Part shown: in pieces, positions 13,596-20,645 of the stretch | Numbering within the stretch: position 1 is the first letter of the stretch | Layout: every line of letters starts with the position of its first letter | From: a virus | DNA length: 24,510 bases | IMG/VR virus record: IMGVR_UViG_3300037502_000842 | Span: 1 to 24,510 of that record | Reading direction: 5' to 3' (one strand) | Notes under the pieces: model-generated | The model's database searches: none | What the model was told of the DNA's origin: nothing | The model's input: only the letters and a program-made list of their open reading frames with translations | Position numbers and translations under genes: made by a program

Positions 13596-14541
13596 TTTCT
13601 TTCCTCATCTGTTCCGCAACTGCCTTTGCGTACTGCTCGTTGGTGAGCCCGAGACGCTTGGCAATGTTGACCTGGGTTCTCGTCAGCACGATTTTCTTGG
13701 GCGCTGTGCTACGGGTTGCCGGGGCAACCACAGATGAACTCTTCTTCTCCTGCGGGAACGCTGCAGGGAAAATAGACTTCATCTCGGAGTCAATCCGGTT
13801 GAAGTACTCCTCGCTTCCGGGGGGCACTCCTTTGGACGTAAGCTCCTTGTCAATGATCAAAGCCATTTCAGTCATTCGCTGATTCGACCCAAACCACGGA
13901 TTGGCTTCTTGCCACGCACGGGTTTTTGGATCGATTTGCGGCTGCGGTTGCGTTTGTACAACATTCTGCGGCGTTTGTACAGGGGCCGTTTGAACAGGAC
14001 GCTGCGGTTTGAACGATGCCAGCCTTTCGGACTTCAGCTTGGCCGCGAACAACTCCTCCTGAGCTGCCACGATGGCCTTTGCATCTCCGTCCTCATAGGC
14101 CTTCTCATACTTCTTCCGGGCATTGTCCAGTTCAATCTCGACCGCCTTTTTGGCTTGGTCAAGAGCGACTTGCTGGCTTTGGCCTGCCGATGCCTGGAGC
14201 TTTTGGTTTTCTTCCAGAAGCCTCTGGGCAAGGCGAATAGCCTCTTCCCGCTCTCGCAGGGCCGCCTCCTTGCCACGGCGCTCCTCATGGTAGCCCTTGG
14301 CGAAATGCTGGATCCGCTGCTTCACCCCTTCGGAGTATTTGGATAGCTCCTCGTCGGTGACATCCTGCGGAGGCTCCTTCATCGGGGCGCGGCCACGATC
14401 CGGCTCGGGGGTGTCGTCCACCACCTCTACGTCGTTTTCGCCCTCAATCTCGAAGTCAACCTTCTTGTCTTCGGACTTGGTGTCCACCGGCGTCTCGTCC
14501 GGGAACCGAAACGCTTCATGTTCTTCATTAGCCATGTTCAT
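13588..14541 (-). CDS. Scaffold-like, highly charged coiled-coil protein
   Basis: The 317-aa protein has an acidic N-terminus (VDFEIEGENDVEVVDDTPEP), a long charged coiled-coil segment (about 75-195) rich in Glu, Lys and Ala (QRIQHFAKGYHEERRGKEAA), a Pro/Gln/Val linker (QTAPVQTPQNVVQTQPQPQ) and a conserved Trp motif (RAWQEANPWFGSNQRMTEMA), then a Lys-rich C-terminal helix typical of a capsid-binding end (KKIVLTRTQVNIAKRLGLTN). Placement immediately before the head proteins, size and acidic/coiled-coil layout are classic scaffold features. The start at 14541 overlaps the GroES-like gene stop (ATGA). Confidence 0.78.
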   Translation of the reverse strand: MNMANEEHEAFRFPDETPVDTKSEDKKVDFEIEGENDVEVVDDTPEPDRGRAPMKEPPQDVTDEELSKYSEGVKQRIQHFAKGYHEERRGKEAALREREEAIRLAQRLLEENQKLQASAGQSQQVALDQAKKAVEIELDNARKKYEKAYEDGDAKAIVAAQEELFAAKLKSERLASFKPQRPVQTAPVQTPQNVVQTQPQPQIDPKTRAWQEANPWFGSNQRMTEMALIIDKELTSKGVPPGSEEYFNRIDSEMKSIFPAAFPQEKKSSSVVAPATRSTAPKKIVLTRTQVNIAKRLGLTNEQYAKAVAEQMRKENG

Positions 14542-14936
14542 GCCCTCTGAACGCCACGGGGATCTTCAATGACGGCTTCCACGCTGTCATCGTTGATGAT
14601 GCGGAACTCCCGACCGTGAATCTTCAGTCTCGTGCCGCTATTGGGTCGGACAAGGACGAAGTCACCTTCCTTGCAAGAAGGACCAGAGGGGAAGCGGATG
14701 GGGTCTTTGTAGCAGTCGGGGCCCATCTTGACCACCCACAGCACGGGGGACAGCACCTCCTCGAAGTGCATGGTCTGCCCGGACTTCAGAATCCCGCTTT
14801 CATAGGACTCTTCCGCCTGTGGGAGCATACAGAGGATATGGTATGTCTTGGGATCCGGCACCTGTTTTGCCTTTTCTTCTGCAGTTTGAGGCAAAACGGT
14901 CTCGGATTTTCCGTCCGAGATAAGCAATTCACTCAT
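14538..14936 (-). CDS. GroES-like co-chaperonin (phage Cpn10-fold protein)
   Basis: The 132-aa product has VPDPKTYHILCMLPQAEESY, then ESGILKSGQTMHFEEVLSPV, LWVVKMGPDCYKD and CKEGDFVLVRPNSGTRLKIH, ending FRIINDDSVEAVIEDPRGVQ. The GDFVLVRPNSGTRLKIHGREFRI region and an alternation with a mobile-loop-like segment (about 45-58) resemble the GroES barrel; phages such as T4 (gp31) encode a related partner that lets GroEL fold the capsid protein. Its place next to the head genes fits. The mobile loop is diverged, so binding to host GroEL is an inference. ATG at 14936 has AAAGGG upstream, and the gene overlaps both neighbours by a few bases. Confidence 0.82.
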   Translation of the reverse strand: MSELLISDGKSETVLPQTAEEKAKQVPDPKTYHILCMLPQAEESYESGILKSGQTMHFEEVLSPVLWVVKMGPDCYKDPIRFPSGPSCKEGDFVLVRPNSGTRLKIHGREFRIINDDSVEAVIEDPRGVQRA

Positions 14937-15126
14937 CTTGAGCCCTTTCCAATCGGTCTACGAGGTCTTTGATGTACATATGAGCCTGCGATAGACCTCT
15001 AATCTCGCCGGTCATGGACTTGTACTCGGAAAAGTCCCGCGCAGCGCCGGAGATAAGGGCTTCAGCGATGTCTTGTCGCCTATCTTCTATCTCTTTCAGC
15101 ACCACGGAGAACGCAGTGGTTGCCAT
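14929..15126 (-). CDS. Small helical phage protein (65 aa) between portal and GroES-like genes
   Basis: The ATG at 15126 has AAAGGAGC upstream. The product, MATTAFSVVLKEIEDRRQDI then AEALISGAARDFSEYKSMTG and ending IKDLVDRLERAQDE, is a charged helical protein that may form a coiled coil. The motif AEALISGAARDFSEY...GEIRGL is seen in small proteins following portal genes in aquatic phages. It is coupled to the GroES-like gene by an eight-base overlap. Function unknown; an assembly or connector-associated role is only suggested by position. Confidence 0.8.
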   Translation of the reverse strand: MATTAFSVVLKEIEDRRQDIAEALISGAARDFSEYKSMTGEIRGLSQAHMYIKDLVDRLERAQDE

Positions 15127-15146
15127 AAAGCTCCTTTCGGAGGTTG

Positions 15147-15173
15147 AAAATGCCCAAAATCATTCTTTGGGCA
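15147..15173 (-). terminator. Weak terminator/attenuator hairpin between portal and the 65-aa gene
   Basis: TGCCCAAA and TTTGGGCA (15151-15158, 15166-15173) form an eight-base-pair stem with a seven-base loop, followed on the minus strand by TTTT. The stem has four GC pairs and the T-run is short, so partial termination is more likely than complete. Confidence 0.5.
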
Positions 15174-15185
15174 GAATTTCTGTAA

Positions 15186-17594
15186 TTATTGGGTGGGTTT
15201 TTGCTGTTTTTGTTGTTGAGGGGGCTTGACCATCGTCTTGACGAGGTCCGTCCGCAGCTTTTTATCGGTTTGAGCCGCCTGGGCTTGCAGTCTGGACTGC
15301 TCCTTGAGCATTTCTGACCGAATTCGCTCCTGTTCCAGGGCGATTTTCTGCTGGGCAATTTGGAAATCCCTCTGGCTATCAGCCTCCTTTCTCTGAAGTT
15401 CCTGGGCCCTGAGCTGAAGTTCAGCTTGTTGAAGCTGCAATTCAGGGTTTTGTGCCTGCTGTTGAGCTTGCTGTTGGGCAAACATGGCTTGGTTCTGGAC
15501 CATGGTCCTCTGGGCCGCTGCCGCGATGAGCGGGGCAAGGGCCTTTTCATCCTCCGGCGCGATGGGGGCGTTGTCATCCTCGTCCAGTTCAGGCAGAGGA
15601 ACACCCAACTGCATCTCAACCTGAGCCCGGTAGGCAAATGCAGCATGTTCTGCCAGATGAGCCATCAGCGCGGCCATCATTTGCTGCGACATGGGGTTCT
15701 GCCCCAGGACAGCAGCAATGCTTGGGTCTTGCATGAATGCCTGATGGGTTGCCATGTGGGCCTGATGGTCCTGATAGGCGAATGCCTTGATGGGCTGAAG
15801 CCTCAGAACAGCCATGTTCTCCGATACAGGATCACGGGGCTTCTGATCATCGGAGGTGGGAACCAGCTTTGCTGCGTCCTTGATGCCCAGAACCTCCAGC
15901 ATCTGCCTATGGAGCTTAGGTAGATCATAGATTTGTGGGGCACCTTGGGCCAGTTGGAGTGCCGCCTGATACTGCATGATCCGCTGGGCCATTGTTGCGG
16001 CGTTCGGATCGCTGACCGGGATCACCTCCACCATGTCGTAGTCCGCTTGTTTCAACGAACTACTACCGCCCTCCGGGGTGTAGGAATAGGACGGAGGCAT
16101 GAAGTCCCGGATGATCTTCTTCAGGAGCTTGAACTCCATCCGAAGACTGGCATGGACCCGGGCCTGCACGGCACTCATGGTCTTGAGTTGCCGCTCCAGG
16201 ATAGCCAGGGTTGTCCCCACCGGGGCCTGGGCGGACATGTCACTGATCTTCAGATCAGCAATGGCCGCGAGCCTGCGCCCCTCTTCGGTGATCCTTTCAA
16301 GAAGAGCGGCCAGAACTTGGCTGGGCTCCTTGTAGGGAAGGGGCATGATGTTGTCCCGCACCGCACCGGAGGGCACATCCACATCCCTGAACTCCCCCGG
16401 GGCAATTGGTGTGTCATCACCCTTGATCCGCAAACCCCGGGCCTTCAAGCCGCCGGGCAGATTACTTAGAGTGCCGGCATCGACAAGCTGTCGAATGATG
16501 CTGGTCCCTGCCCGGGCATATCCACCAATCAGATGGATATATCCCAGACCATATGCGCCAAACCCGGGAATATAGGTGTACTGGACAAAATGCTGTCGCT
16601 TTTGCTTCTTTTTGTCATCCTCTTCCCAGTTACGTCGAATGGACAAAACCTTGTTTGATCCACGTTCAATGGAAACTACATAGGGTAGTGCCACATCCTC
16701 CTCATAGCCGGGGAGGTCATAGTCCACATGGATCTCCATGACCCGGTAACGTTCATCGTCCTGAAGGTTATATCCCTGCTCTTCGGCCTTTTTCTTTTCG
16801 ATGTCCGAAAAGAATTGAACGGGCTCACCAAGATCAATATCTCGATAGAAGCGGGAAACCTGGAGTTTCCTGACTTCATTCTTGGTTTTGCGCATCACAT
16901 GGGTTACCCGCTCTGCGGTGTAAACATTGGAGGCGCCATAAGGGATGATCATGTCTTCCGCCGGGATAAAAGGGGCGGCGGGAAGGCGGGTGCTTTCATC
17001 CGGGTAGATCTTCTTGAAGCCTGCCCCAGAAAGACCCAGGGAATACAGAAGCCGCTCATGTTCTGAGCGGTAGTCAATCATCTTCTCGGTCAGGAAGACG
17101 TTCATATCTTCCCGGACCCGGTCAGCCACTTCCTCTTTCTGACGGGTGATCTGACCAATGATCTGCGTCTTGACCGGACCCTGGGCAGGGAAGGTTTCAA
17201 CGATCATCTCTGACTGGAACCTGACAGCAGCTTCCGTCAAGAGCGGAGAGAAGACTCCACATGCCCCATTCCAGGGCTCGGTCCTCTCTTCATACTTCAT
17301 CCCCAGGACTTCCAGACCCTTGATGTACATCTCGGTCCAGTCTTTCCGGGAGTTGATGTCTGCATCTACAAGCTCAATCAGCTCCGAGGCGATGGCGTCC
17401 AATGCCCCCTCATCCATGAACTCTGCCAGATTGGCATTGAAGTCCTCCGGATACTCTCCCTCTGGCTCAAGGACAACCTCCACACCATCCATGCCGATGG
17501 TGACCTTGTCCGGGTTCTCGATCTCAATCTCCAGGTCCGGACCTTCTGAGGGGAGATCCATGGGTTCAAGTGCCCGGTCGATATTGGTTGCCAT
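15186..17594 (-). CDS. Portal protein
   Basis: The start is the ATG at 17594, preceded by AAGGAT and 20 bases after the large terminase stop; an earlier TTG start would overlap that stop. The 802-aa protein contains conserved portal segments (SLGLSGAGFKKIYPDESTRL and PAAPFIPAEDMIIPYGASNV, then ERVTHVMRKTKNEVRKLQ) and a stem/crown region (GGYARAGTSIIRQLVDAGTL). The C-terminal 110 or so residues are Gln-rich with a coiled-coil run (LQQAELQLRAQELQRKEADS, then QRDFQIAQQKIALEQERIR) that could be a barrel-type extension. It forms the dodecameric ring through which DNA enters and leaves the head and docks the connector proteins. The call rests on motifs and on the gene order terminase-portal-scaffold-capsid. 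Confidence 0.92.
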   Translation of the reverse strand: MATNIDRALEPMDLPSEGPDLEIEIENPDKVTIGMDGVEVVLEPEGEYPEDFNANLAEFMDEGALDAIASELIELVDADINSRKDWTEMYIKGLEVLGMKYEERTEPWNGACGVFSPLLTEAAVRFQSEMIVETFPAQGPVKTQIIGQITRQKEEVADRVREDMNVFLTEKMIDYRSEHERLLYSLGLSGAGFKKIYPDESTRLPAAPFIPAEDMIIPYGASNVYTAERVTHVMRKTKNEVRKLQVSRFYRDIDLGEPVQFFSDIEKKKAEEQGYNLQDDERYRVMEIHVDYDLPGYEEDVALPYVVSIERGSNKVLSIRRNWEEDDKKKQKRQHFVQYTYIPGFGAYGLGYIHLIGGYARAGTSIIRQLVDAGTLSNLPGGLKARGLRIKGDDTPIAPGEFRDVDVPSGAVRDNIMPLPYKEPSQVLAALLERITEEGRRLAAIADLKISDMSAQAPVGTTLAILERQLKTMSAVQARVHASLRMEFKLLKKIIRDFMPPSYSYTPEGGSSSLKQADYDMVEVIPVSDPNAATMAQRIMQYQAALQLAQGAPQIYDLPKLHRQMLEVLGIKDAAKLVPTSDDQKPRDPVSENMAVLRLQPIKAFAYQDHQAHMATHQAFMQDPSIAAVLGQNPMSQQMMAALMAHLAEHAAFAYRAQVEMQLGVPLPELDEDDNAPIAPEDEKALAPLIAAAAQRTMVQNQAMFAQQQAQQQAQNPELQLQQAELQLRAQELQRKEADSQRDFQIAQQKIALEQERIRSEMLKEQSRLQAQAAQTDKKLRTDLVKTMVKPPQQQKQQKPTQ

Positions 17595-17614
17595 GTCTGA
17601 TCCTTGTAAACGAT

Positions 17615-19111
17615 TCAATAATAACTGACCCGCCTTCTGGCGAGAACATCGTCAGGCTCATCCGATGCAATGGAGATGAAGCCTCCCTTTCGGAACCTCA
17701 TCAAAGCCTGGGAGGCAGAGTCGGTCAGGTCATCATGCTCCCCATGGGGGAACTCTGCCATCTCTTCAGCAACTTCCTCTGCCCACCGCCGGTCAGGTCT
17801 CCAAACCATCCCAGAGGCAAACAGATCCACGATGGAGTTCACCCGGGAGATCTTGTCTTGCCCTTTGTATGGGGTGTATTCAGAGACCGGAACTCCAGCC
17901 TTACGAAGCTCATAGACCAAAGGAGCGCCAGCGGCTCTCTTTTCAATGATCGTGGTGTCAGGGCTCCATTCCCTGTACATCTCCACCGCTTTCCTCTTCA
18001 GATCCGGGAACTCCATCCGCTGTTTCAACGCATCCAGAAGGATGATGTTGGAGACCATGTTCCCATGCCTGTCCTCCCGGTCAAACACCCCCCAGGTGGT
18101 ACATGCCGAGTAGTCAGCCCTGTTCGAGGTCTCAAAGGCGGTATCCCAAGACTGGATGATGTACTGGCACGGAGGAGGACTCTCCCCCTCCCATATCTTC
18201 CAGTACTCCCGTTTAACTATCGCCCCCTCTTCCGAGGTCGGGTTCTGCTGGTACTGAGCTTCCCACTTGGCTACAGGGATCTCAGCCTTGATCGACTCCA
18301 ACTCCTCCTTCTTCCAGAACCCGGGCCACAAGGGAGTCCCAGAAGGAAGAATGGCCGGGAACTCAATGACTTCCCAGTCATCAGTGCCATCTTTTGAAGA
18401 GTTCTTCAGGATCTGCCCGGTCAAGTCCTTCTTGGACCACCGGGTCATCACCACAATGATCGCACCCCCAGGCTGTAAACGCTGTCTCGGACCAGAGGTG
18501 TACCACTCATACACAGCGTCATACACAGCAGGATTCCCCTGTTTCGCCTCCTGCTCGCTATGGGGATCGTCAATGATCAACAGATCAGCGCCCTTGCCAG
18601 TGACCGCTCCACCCACACCAATGGCAAAGTAGTCCCCGCCCTTGTCGGTGTTCCACCGCCCAGCAGCTTTCGAATCACTGGATAACTTGGTCCCAAAGAC
18701 CTTCTGGTAGTCCTCCGAAGAAACAAGGTTCCTAACCTTCCGGCCAAAACCCACAGCCAATTCCGCTGTATGTGCCGTCTGAATGATCTTCTTCTCCGGG
18801 TACTTCCCAAGGAACCAAGCAGGAAGCAGATACGAAGCAAACTCCGATTTGGTATGTCTCGGAGGCATGTTGATGATCAGCCTCTTCAACTCTCCATTGG
18901 CAACCCTCTCAAAAGCATCAGCCATGATCTGATGATGCTTCCCAGAGATAAACACCGGCCACATCTGCTTGACAAAGAACAGAAAGCTCTCCCGGCACCT
19001 CTGCACCCTGTCCATCTCAAGAAGAGCCTTGATCTTCTTCCTGTCCCCCTCCGACACCTTGTCCACTATCTGCAGATAGCTTGAGATCTCCTGCCTTGAC
19101 AACAATGTCAT
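17615..19111 (-). CDS. terL: Terminase large subunit
   Basis: The 498-aa protein has the ATPase motor: Walker-A-like PPRHTKSE (83-90), Walker B LLIIDDPH (177-184) and the coupling motif VMTRW (221-225). The C-terminal RNase-H-type nuclease has SWDTAFE with Asp323, TIIEKRAAG with Glu390 and HDDLTD around Asp460-Asp464, so both activities look intact. It drives DNA into the prohead through the portal and makes the packaging cuts. The start at 19111 has AGAGG upstream and includes KKIKALLEMDRVQRCRESF, which is typical coding sequence of this family; it overlaps the LexA-like gene by 95 bases. A shorter start at Met33 (19015), two bases after the stop of that gene, is possible. Confidence 0.95.
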   Translation of the reverse strand: MTLLSRQEISSYLQIVDKVSEGDRKKIKALLEMDRVQRCRESFLFFVKQMWPVFISGKHHQIMADAFERVANGELKRLIINMPPRHTKSEFASYLLPAWFLGKYPEKKIIQTAHTAELAVGFGRKVRNLVSSEDYQKVFGTKLSSDSKAAGRWNTDKGGDYFAIGVGGAVTGKGADLLIIDDPHSEQEAKQGNPAVYDAVYEWYTSGPRQRLQPGGAIIVVMTRWSKKDLTGQILKNSSKDGTDDWEVIEFPAILPSGTPLWPGFWKKEELESIKAEIPVAKWEAQYQQNPTSEEGAIVKREYWKIWEGESPPPCQYIIQSWDTAFETSNRADYSACTTWGVFDREDRHGNMVSNIILLDALKQRMEFPDLKRKAVEMYREWSPDTTIIEKRAAGAPLVYELRKAGVPVSEYTPYKGQDKISRVNSIVDLFASGMVWRPDRRWAEEVAEEMAEFPHGEHDDLTDSASQALMRFRKGGFISIASDEPDDVLARRRVSYY

Positions 19112-19310
19112 ATCGACCTCTGTCCTTTGATATATATCCCTTGTCCCGGAGAGCCCCCACTAACCTGTATGTCCCTCCACAAGATTTCACCTTGCAGCCT
19201 ATCGCTATCACCCTGTACGTCGGAACAACGCCCCATTTCCTCTTGTATGCCTCTATGAACTCCAGGACAAACCTCTGCCTCCTGGTCAACATACATCCGG
19301 CTTTTTCCAT
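19017..19310 (-). CDS. LexA-N-terminal-like winged-helix DNA-binding protein (97 aa)
   Basis: Residues 8-62 read LTRRQRFVLEFIEAYKRKWG, VVPTYRVIAIGCKVKSCGGT and YRLVGALRDKGYI, matching the order of the LexA DNA-binding winged helix (LTxRQxxVxxxIxxxxxxxGxxPTxxxIA ... xxLxxLxxKGxI). There is no LexA peptidase domain. The C-terminal 25 residues (AGDLKLSADSGQGVGGGQEE) lie entirely within the first codons of the large terminase in another frame and look unspecialised. It may be a small regulator of the late genes. The start could be Met1 (19310) or Met7 (19292); both have weak ribosome-binding sites. Confidence 0.68.
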   Translation of the reverse strand: MEKAGCMLTRRQRFVLEFIEAYKRKWGVVPTYRVIAIGCKVKSCGGTYRLVGALRDKGYISKDRGRYDIVVKAGDLKLSADSGQGVGGGQEEDQGSS

Positions 19311-19346
19311 TTCTCAACATGACCGGGGGGTGTCTCTATATATATA

Positions 19347-19386
19347 GGGGGTGGGGGTCTGGATGGCGGGAATGAAGGGGCGGGGG
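19347..19386 (+). other. Potential G-quadruplex on the plus strand
   Basis: G-runs of 5, 5, 3, 4 and 5 bases lie at 19347-19351, 19353-19357, 19368-19370, 19377-19380 and 19382-19386. The loop between the second and third runs is long (10 bases), so folding is plausible rather than certain. Confidence 0.4.
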
Positions 19387-19387
19387 T

Positions 19388-19438
19388 GGAGTCGGGGTGA
19401 AATGTTTGAGCGGAATTTGGGTGAAATGTTTGAGCGGA
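19388..19438. repeat. 24-bp tandem repeat, two clear copies and a partial third
   Basis: GGGTGAAATGTTTGAGCGGA is present exactly at 19395-19414 and 19419-19438, a 24-base period. The flanking bases GGAGTCGGG and GGAATTTGG start each unit, and a third, decayed unit starts GGAGTCGAGCGTAACG at 19436. The repeat lies in the non-coding gap between the two terminase genes. Confidence 0.85.
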
Positions 19439-19498
19439 GTCGAGCGTAACGTGGCGGAGGGTGGTCATCGCCACCACAGGCCCCCTCCCCCGCCGGTG

Positions 19499-19519
19499 CC
19501 CTCCCGCCCGCGCCCTCCC
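19499..19519 (-). other. G-quadruplex-capable run on the minus strand
   Basis: The minus strand has five GGG runs separated by A, CGC, C and A, i.e. GGG-A-GGG-CGC-GGG-C-GGG-A-GGG. Loops of one to three bases make this a strong canonical quadruplex motif. It lies 33 bases past the end of the small terminase open frame. Confidence 0.65.
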
Positions 19520-19552
19520 GCTCACCCGCCCCCGTGCACACGCCCCCGCGTT

Positions 19553-20206
19553 TCAACGCTCGTCGGTGCCGGTCCTGCCCACGAGGCGCAGGTGCTGCGC
19601 GAGATCCCGGCGCAGCGCATCGGGCGAAGCCGGCGTGTCGCGCTCCTGCGGTGCTGATGTAAACGCGCCGCTGGCCTTGCCTAGTAGCTCCAATGCCCGG
19701 AGCCGGGTGTTGTCCGCCGTGCCTTTACTTAGCTCCACCAGACTCCGCACCACATAACGCCGAGCCGCTATGTGGTCCTCAACGAGTGCCTCTTGCGTCT
19801 GCTCCCATGCCTGATCGATGAGTGCCCGGATCCTCGGGTTGCGTCCTAGCCGGTATGCCTGGACGCTTGCTGACTCATCTGAGGCCTGCGACCCATAGGC
19901 ATCCCTATACGCCTGTCTGAGGCTGCTGCCCTCTATGACGCGTCTCGCAAACTCCTGTTGCTTGGCAGTCAGTGGGCGCAGGCGACGGTAGCTGGGCATG
20001 CCCCTTAGCTCTCCGTCTCCTCTCCTCTCTGGTGCTGGTGAAGCCTGGGCAGCCTGCTCCGCTTCGCTCAACTCCGGGCCGGGCTCTTGTTCGTTTAAAC
20101 GGTCTAGGTCCGCCTCAGCCTGCGCCAGGGCATCGAGCACGTCCCGCTGGCTCGCCTTCCCCCGCGTCCGCCCAGGCCCGCCGCCATTCCCTGTGGTTTC
20201 GTACAT
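19553..20206 (-). CDS. terS: Terminase small subunit
   Basis: The 217-aa protein has a low-complexity acidic N-terminus (1-68; rich in Glu, Ala, Pro and Gln), then LTAKQQEFARRVIEGSSLRQ, AYRDAYGSQASDESASVQAY and RLGRNPRIRALIDQAWEQTQ, which is the DNA-binding helix-turn-helix signature of small terminases, and a helical oligomerisation region (140-180, DHIAARRYVVRSLVELSKGT then LRALELLGKASGAF). It recognises the packaging start site and stimulates the large subunit. The gene is separated from terL by about 440 bases including the LexA-like gene and the repeats. Its base composition is more GC-rich than terL. A promoter with 17-base spacing lies just upstream. Confidence 0.9.
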   Translation of the reverse strand: MYETTGNGGGPGRTRGKASQRDVLDALAQAEADLDRLNEQEPGPELSEAEQAAQASPAPERRGDGELRGMPSYRRLRPLTAKQQEFARRVIEGSSLRQAYRDAYGSQASDESASVQAYRLGRNPRIRALIDQAWEQTQEALVEDHIAARRYVVRSLVELSKGTADNTRLRALELLGKASGAFTSAPQERDTPASPDALRRDLAQHLRLVGRTGTDER

Positions 20207-20234
20207 ACCTATGCATCCATCCAGTAGTGTTCAC

Positions 20235-20263
20235 ATTATCCACAGGTTGTTCAAACATGGCAA
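20235..20263 (-). promoter_or_regulatory. Sigma70-type promoter for the small terminase / late minus-strand genes
   Basis: On the minus strand TTGCCA (20258-20263) and GATAAT (20235-20240) are separated by exactly 17 bases, five of six matches to each consensus hexamer. The expected start is about 20228, leaving a short leader to the ATG at 20206. The -10 hexamer overlaps the DnaA box at 20236-20244. Confidence 0.6.
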
Positions 20264-20349
20264 GTTGTCCACAGGCTGTGGATAAACCTTAGATCTGCCT
20301 CATTTTTGAGCATTTGTCTATGAAGCCCTGTGGATAACTTTGTGGACAA
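20236..20349. other. Cluster of five DnaA boxes (origin-like or DnaA-responsive region)
   Basis: Five 9-mers of the bacterial DnaA-box type lie within 114 bases: TTATCCACA at 20236-20244; TTGTCCACA at 20265-20273; TGTGGATAA at 20277-20285; TGTGGATAA at 20329-20337; TGTGGACAA at 20341-20349. Boxes two and three form an inverted pair three bases apart, and four and five a direct pair three bases apart. An AT-rich run (20364-20379, seven or more T) follows on the right, as an unwinding element would. This sits in the 460-base gap between the divergent minus-strand and plus-strand genes. It may be the replication origin or a host-DnaA switch. Confidence 0.85.
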
Positions 20350-20501
20350 CTCGCTAGAAGCTCCGATCTATTTTTTTCCATACCCAGGTAGCCATGCACC
20401 CCTTGCGCGTCTCCTGGGCCCTTCTAGGCCCCTTCCTGCGGCATGGATGCCTGTACAGGTTTGACCCTTGGGTTTACTTGGTCTTCTGTCTCTGCTACTC
20501 A

Positions 20502-20521
20502 CGCGTGCGGGCGCACACGTT
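20502..20521. other. Imperfect palindrome, possible operator
   Basis: ACGCGTGC and GCACACGT, separated by four bases, are inverted copies with one mismatch. It lies 80 bases before the plus-strand promoter and could be a repressor site; there is no direct evidence. Confidence 0.3.
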
Positions 20522-20577
20522 CGTTGTCTAGCTGGCCGGGCCTTGTGCTGCTAGTGCAGTCATCTCGCAACACCCTA

Positions 20578-20606
20578 TTGCAATCCCCTGTTTAACCCGG
20601 TATGCT
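20578..20606 (+). promoter_or_regulatory. Sigma70-type promoter for the SprT-like/AAA+/VWA operon
   Basis: TTGCAA (20578-20583) and TATGCT (20601-20606) are separated by exactly 17 bases. The expected transcription start is about 20613, leaving a leader of about 54 bases before the ATG at 20667. Confidence 0.6.
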
Positions 20607-20626
20607 CGCGGTGCCCGCAAGGGCCC

Positions 20627-20645
20627 CCGCAGCAGGGTGCTGCGG
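20627..20645 (+). promoter_or_regulatory. Leader hairpin before the ribosome-binding site of the SprT-like gene
   Basis: CCGCAGCA (20627-20634) and TGCTGCGG (20638-20645) are perfect inverted copies around a GGG loop. The stem ends just before the AGGAAGACAGGAG ribosome-binding region, so it could protect the transcript or modulate initiation. Confidence 0.5.

Larger units (their letters stand above)
19311..19552. other. Non-coding region between terminase genes (repeats, G/C-runs)
   Basis: No credible gene is seen here; the open frames are Pro- or Arg-rich artefacts of the base composition. It contains a TATATATA tract (about 19337-19345), the G-rich top strand of 19325-19386, the 24-bp repeats of 19388-19438, and a C-rich top strand from 19480 to 19550. 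Its location between the terminase subunit genes makes packaging (pac/cos) or regulatory signals plausible. Confidence 0.6.

Noticed and set aside
17595-17618. TTG start giving an eight-residue longer portal protein
   Set aside because: It would overlap the terminase stop and lacks a good ribosome-binding site, while the ATG at 17594 has AAGGAT at normal distance.
19286-19556. Minus-strand open frames of 79-80 codons in the terS-terL gap
   Set aside because: Their products are Pro- or Gly/Arg-rich reflections of the repeats and C-runs, with no ribosome-binding site and no family resemblance.
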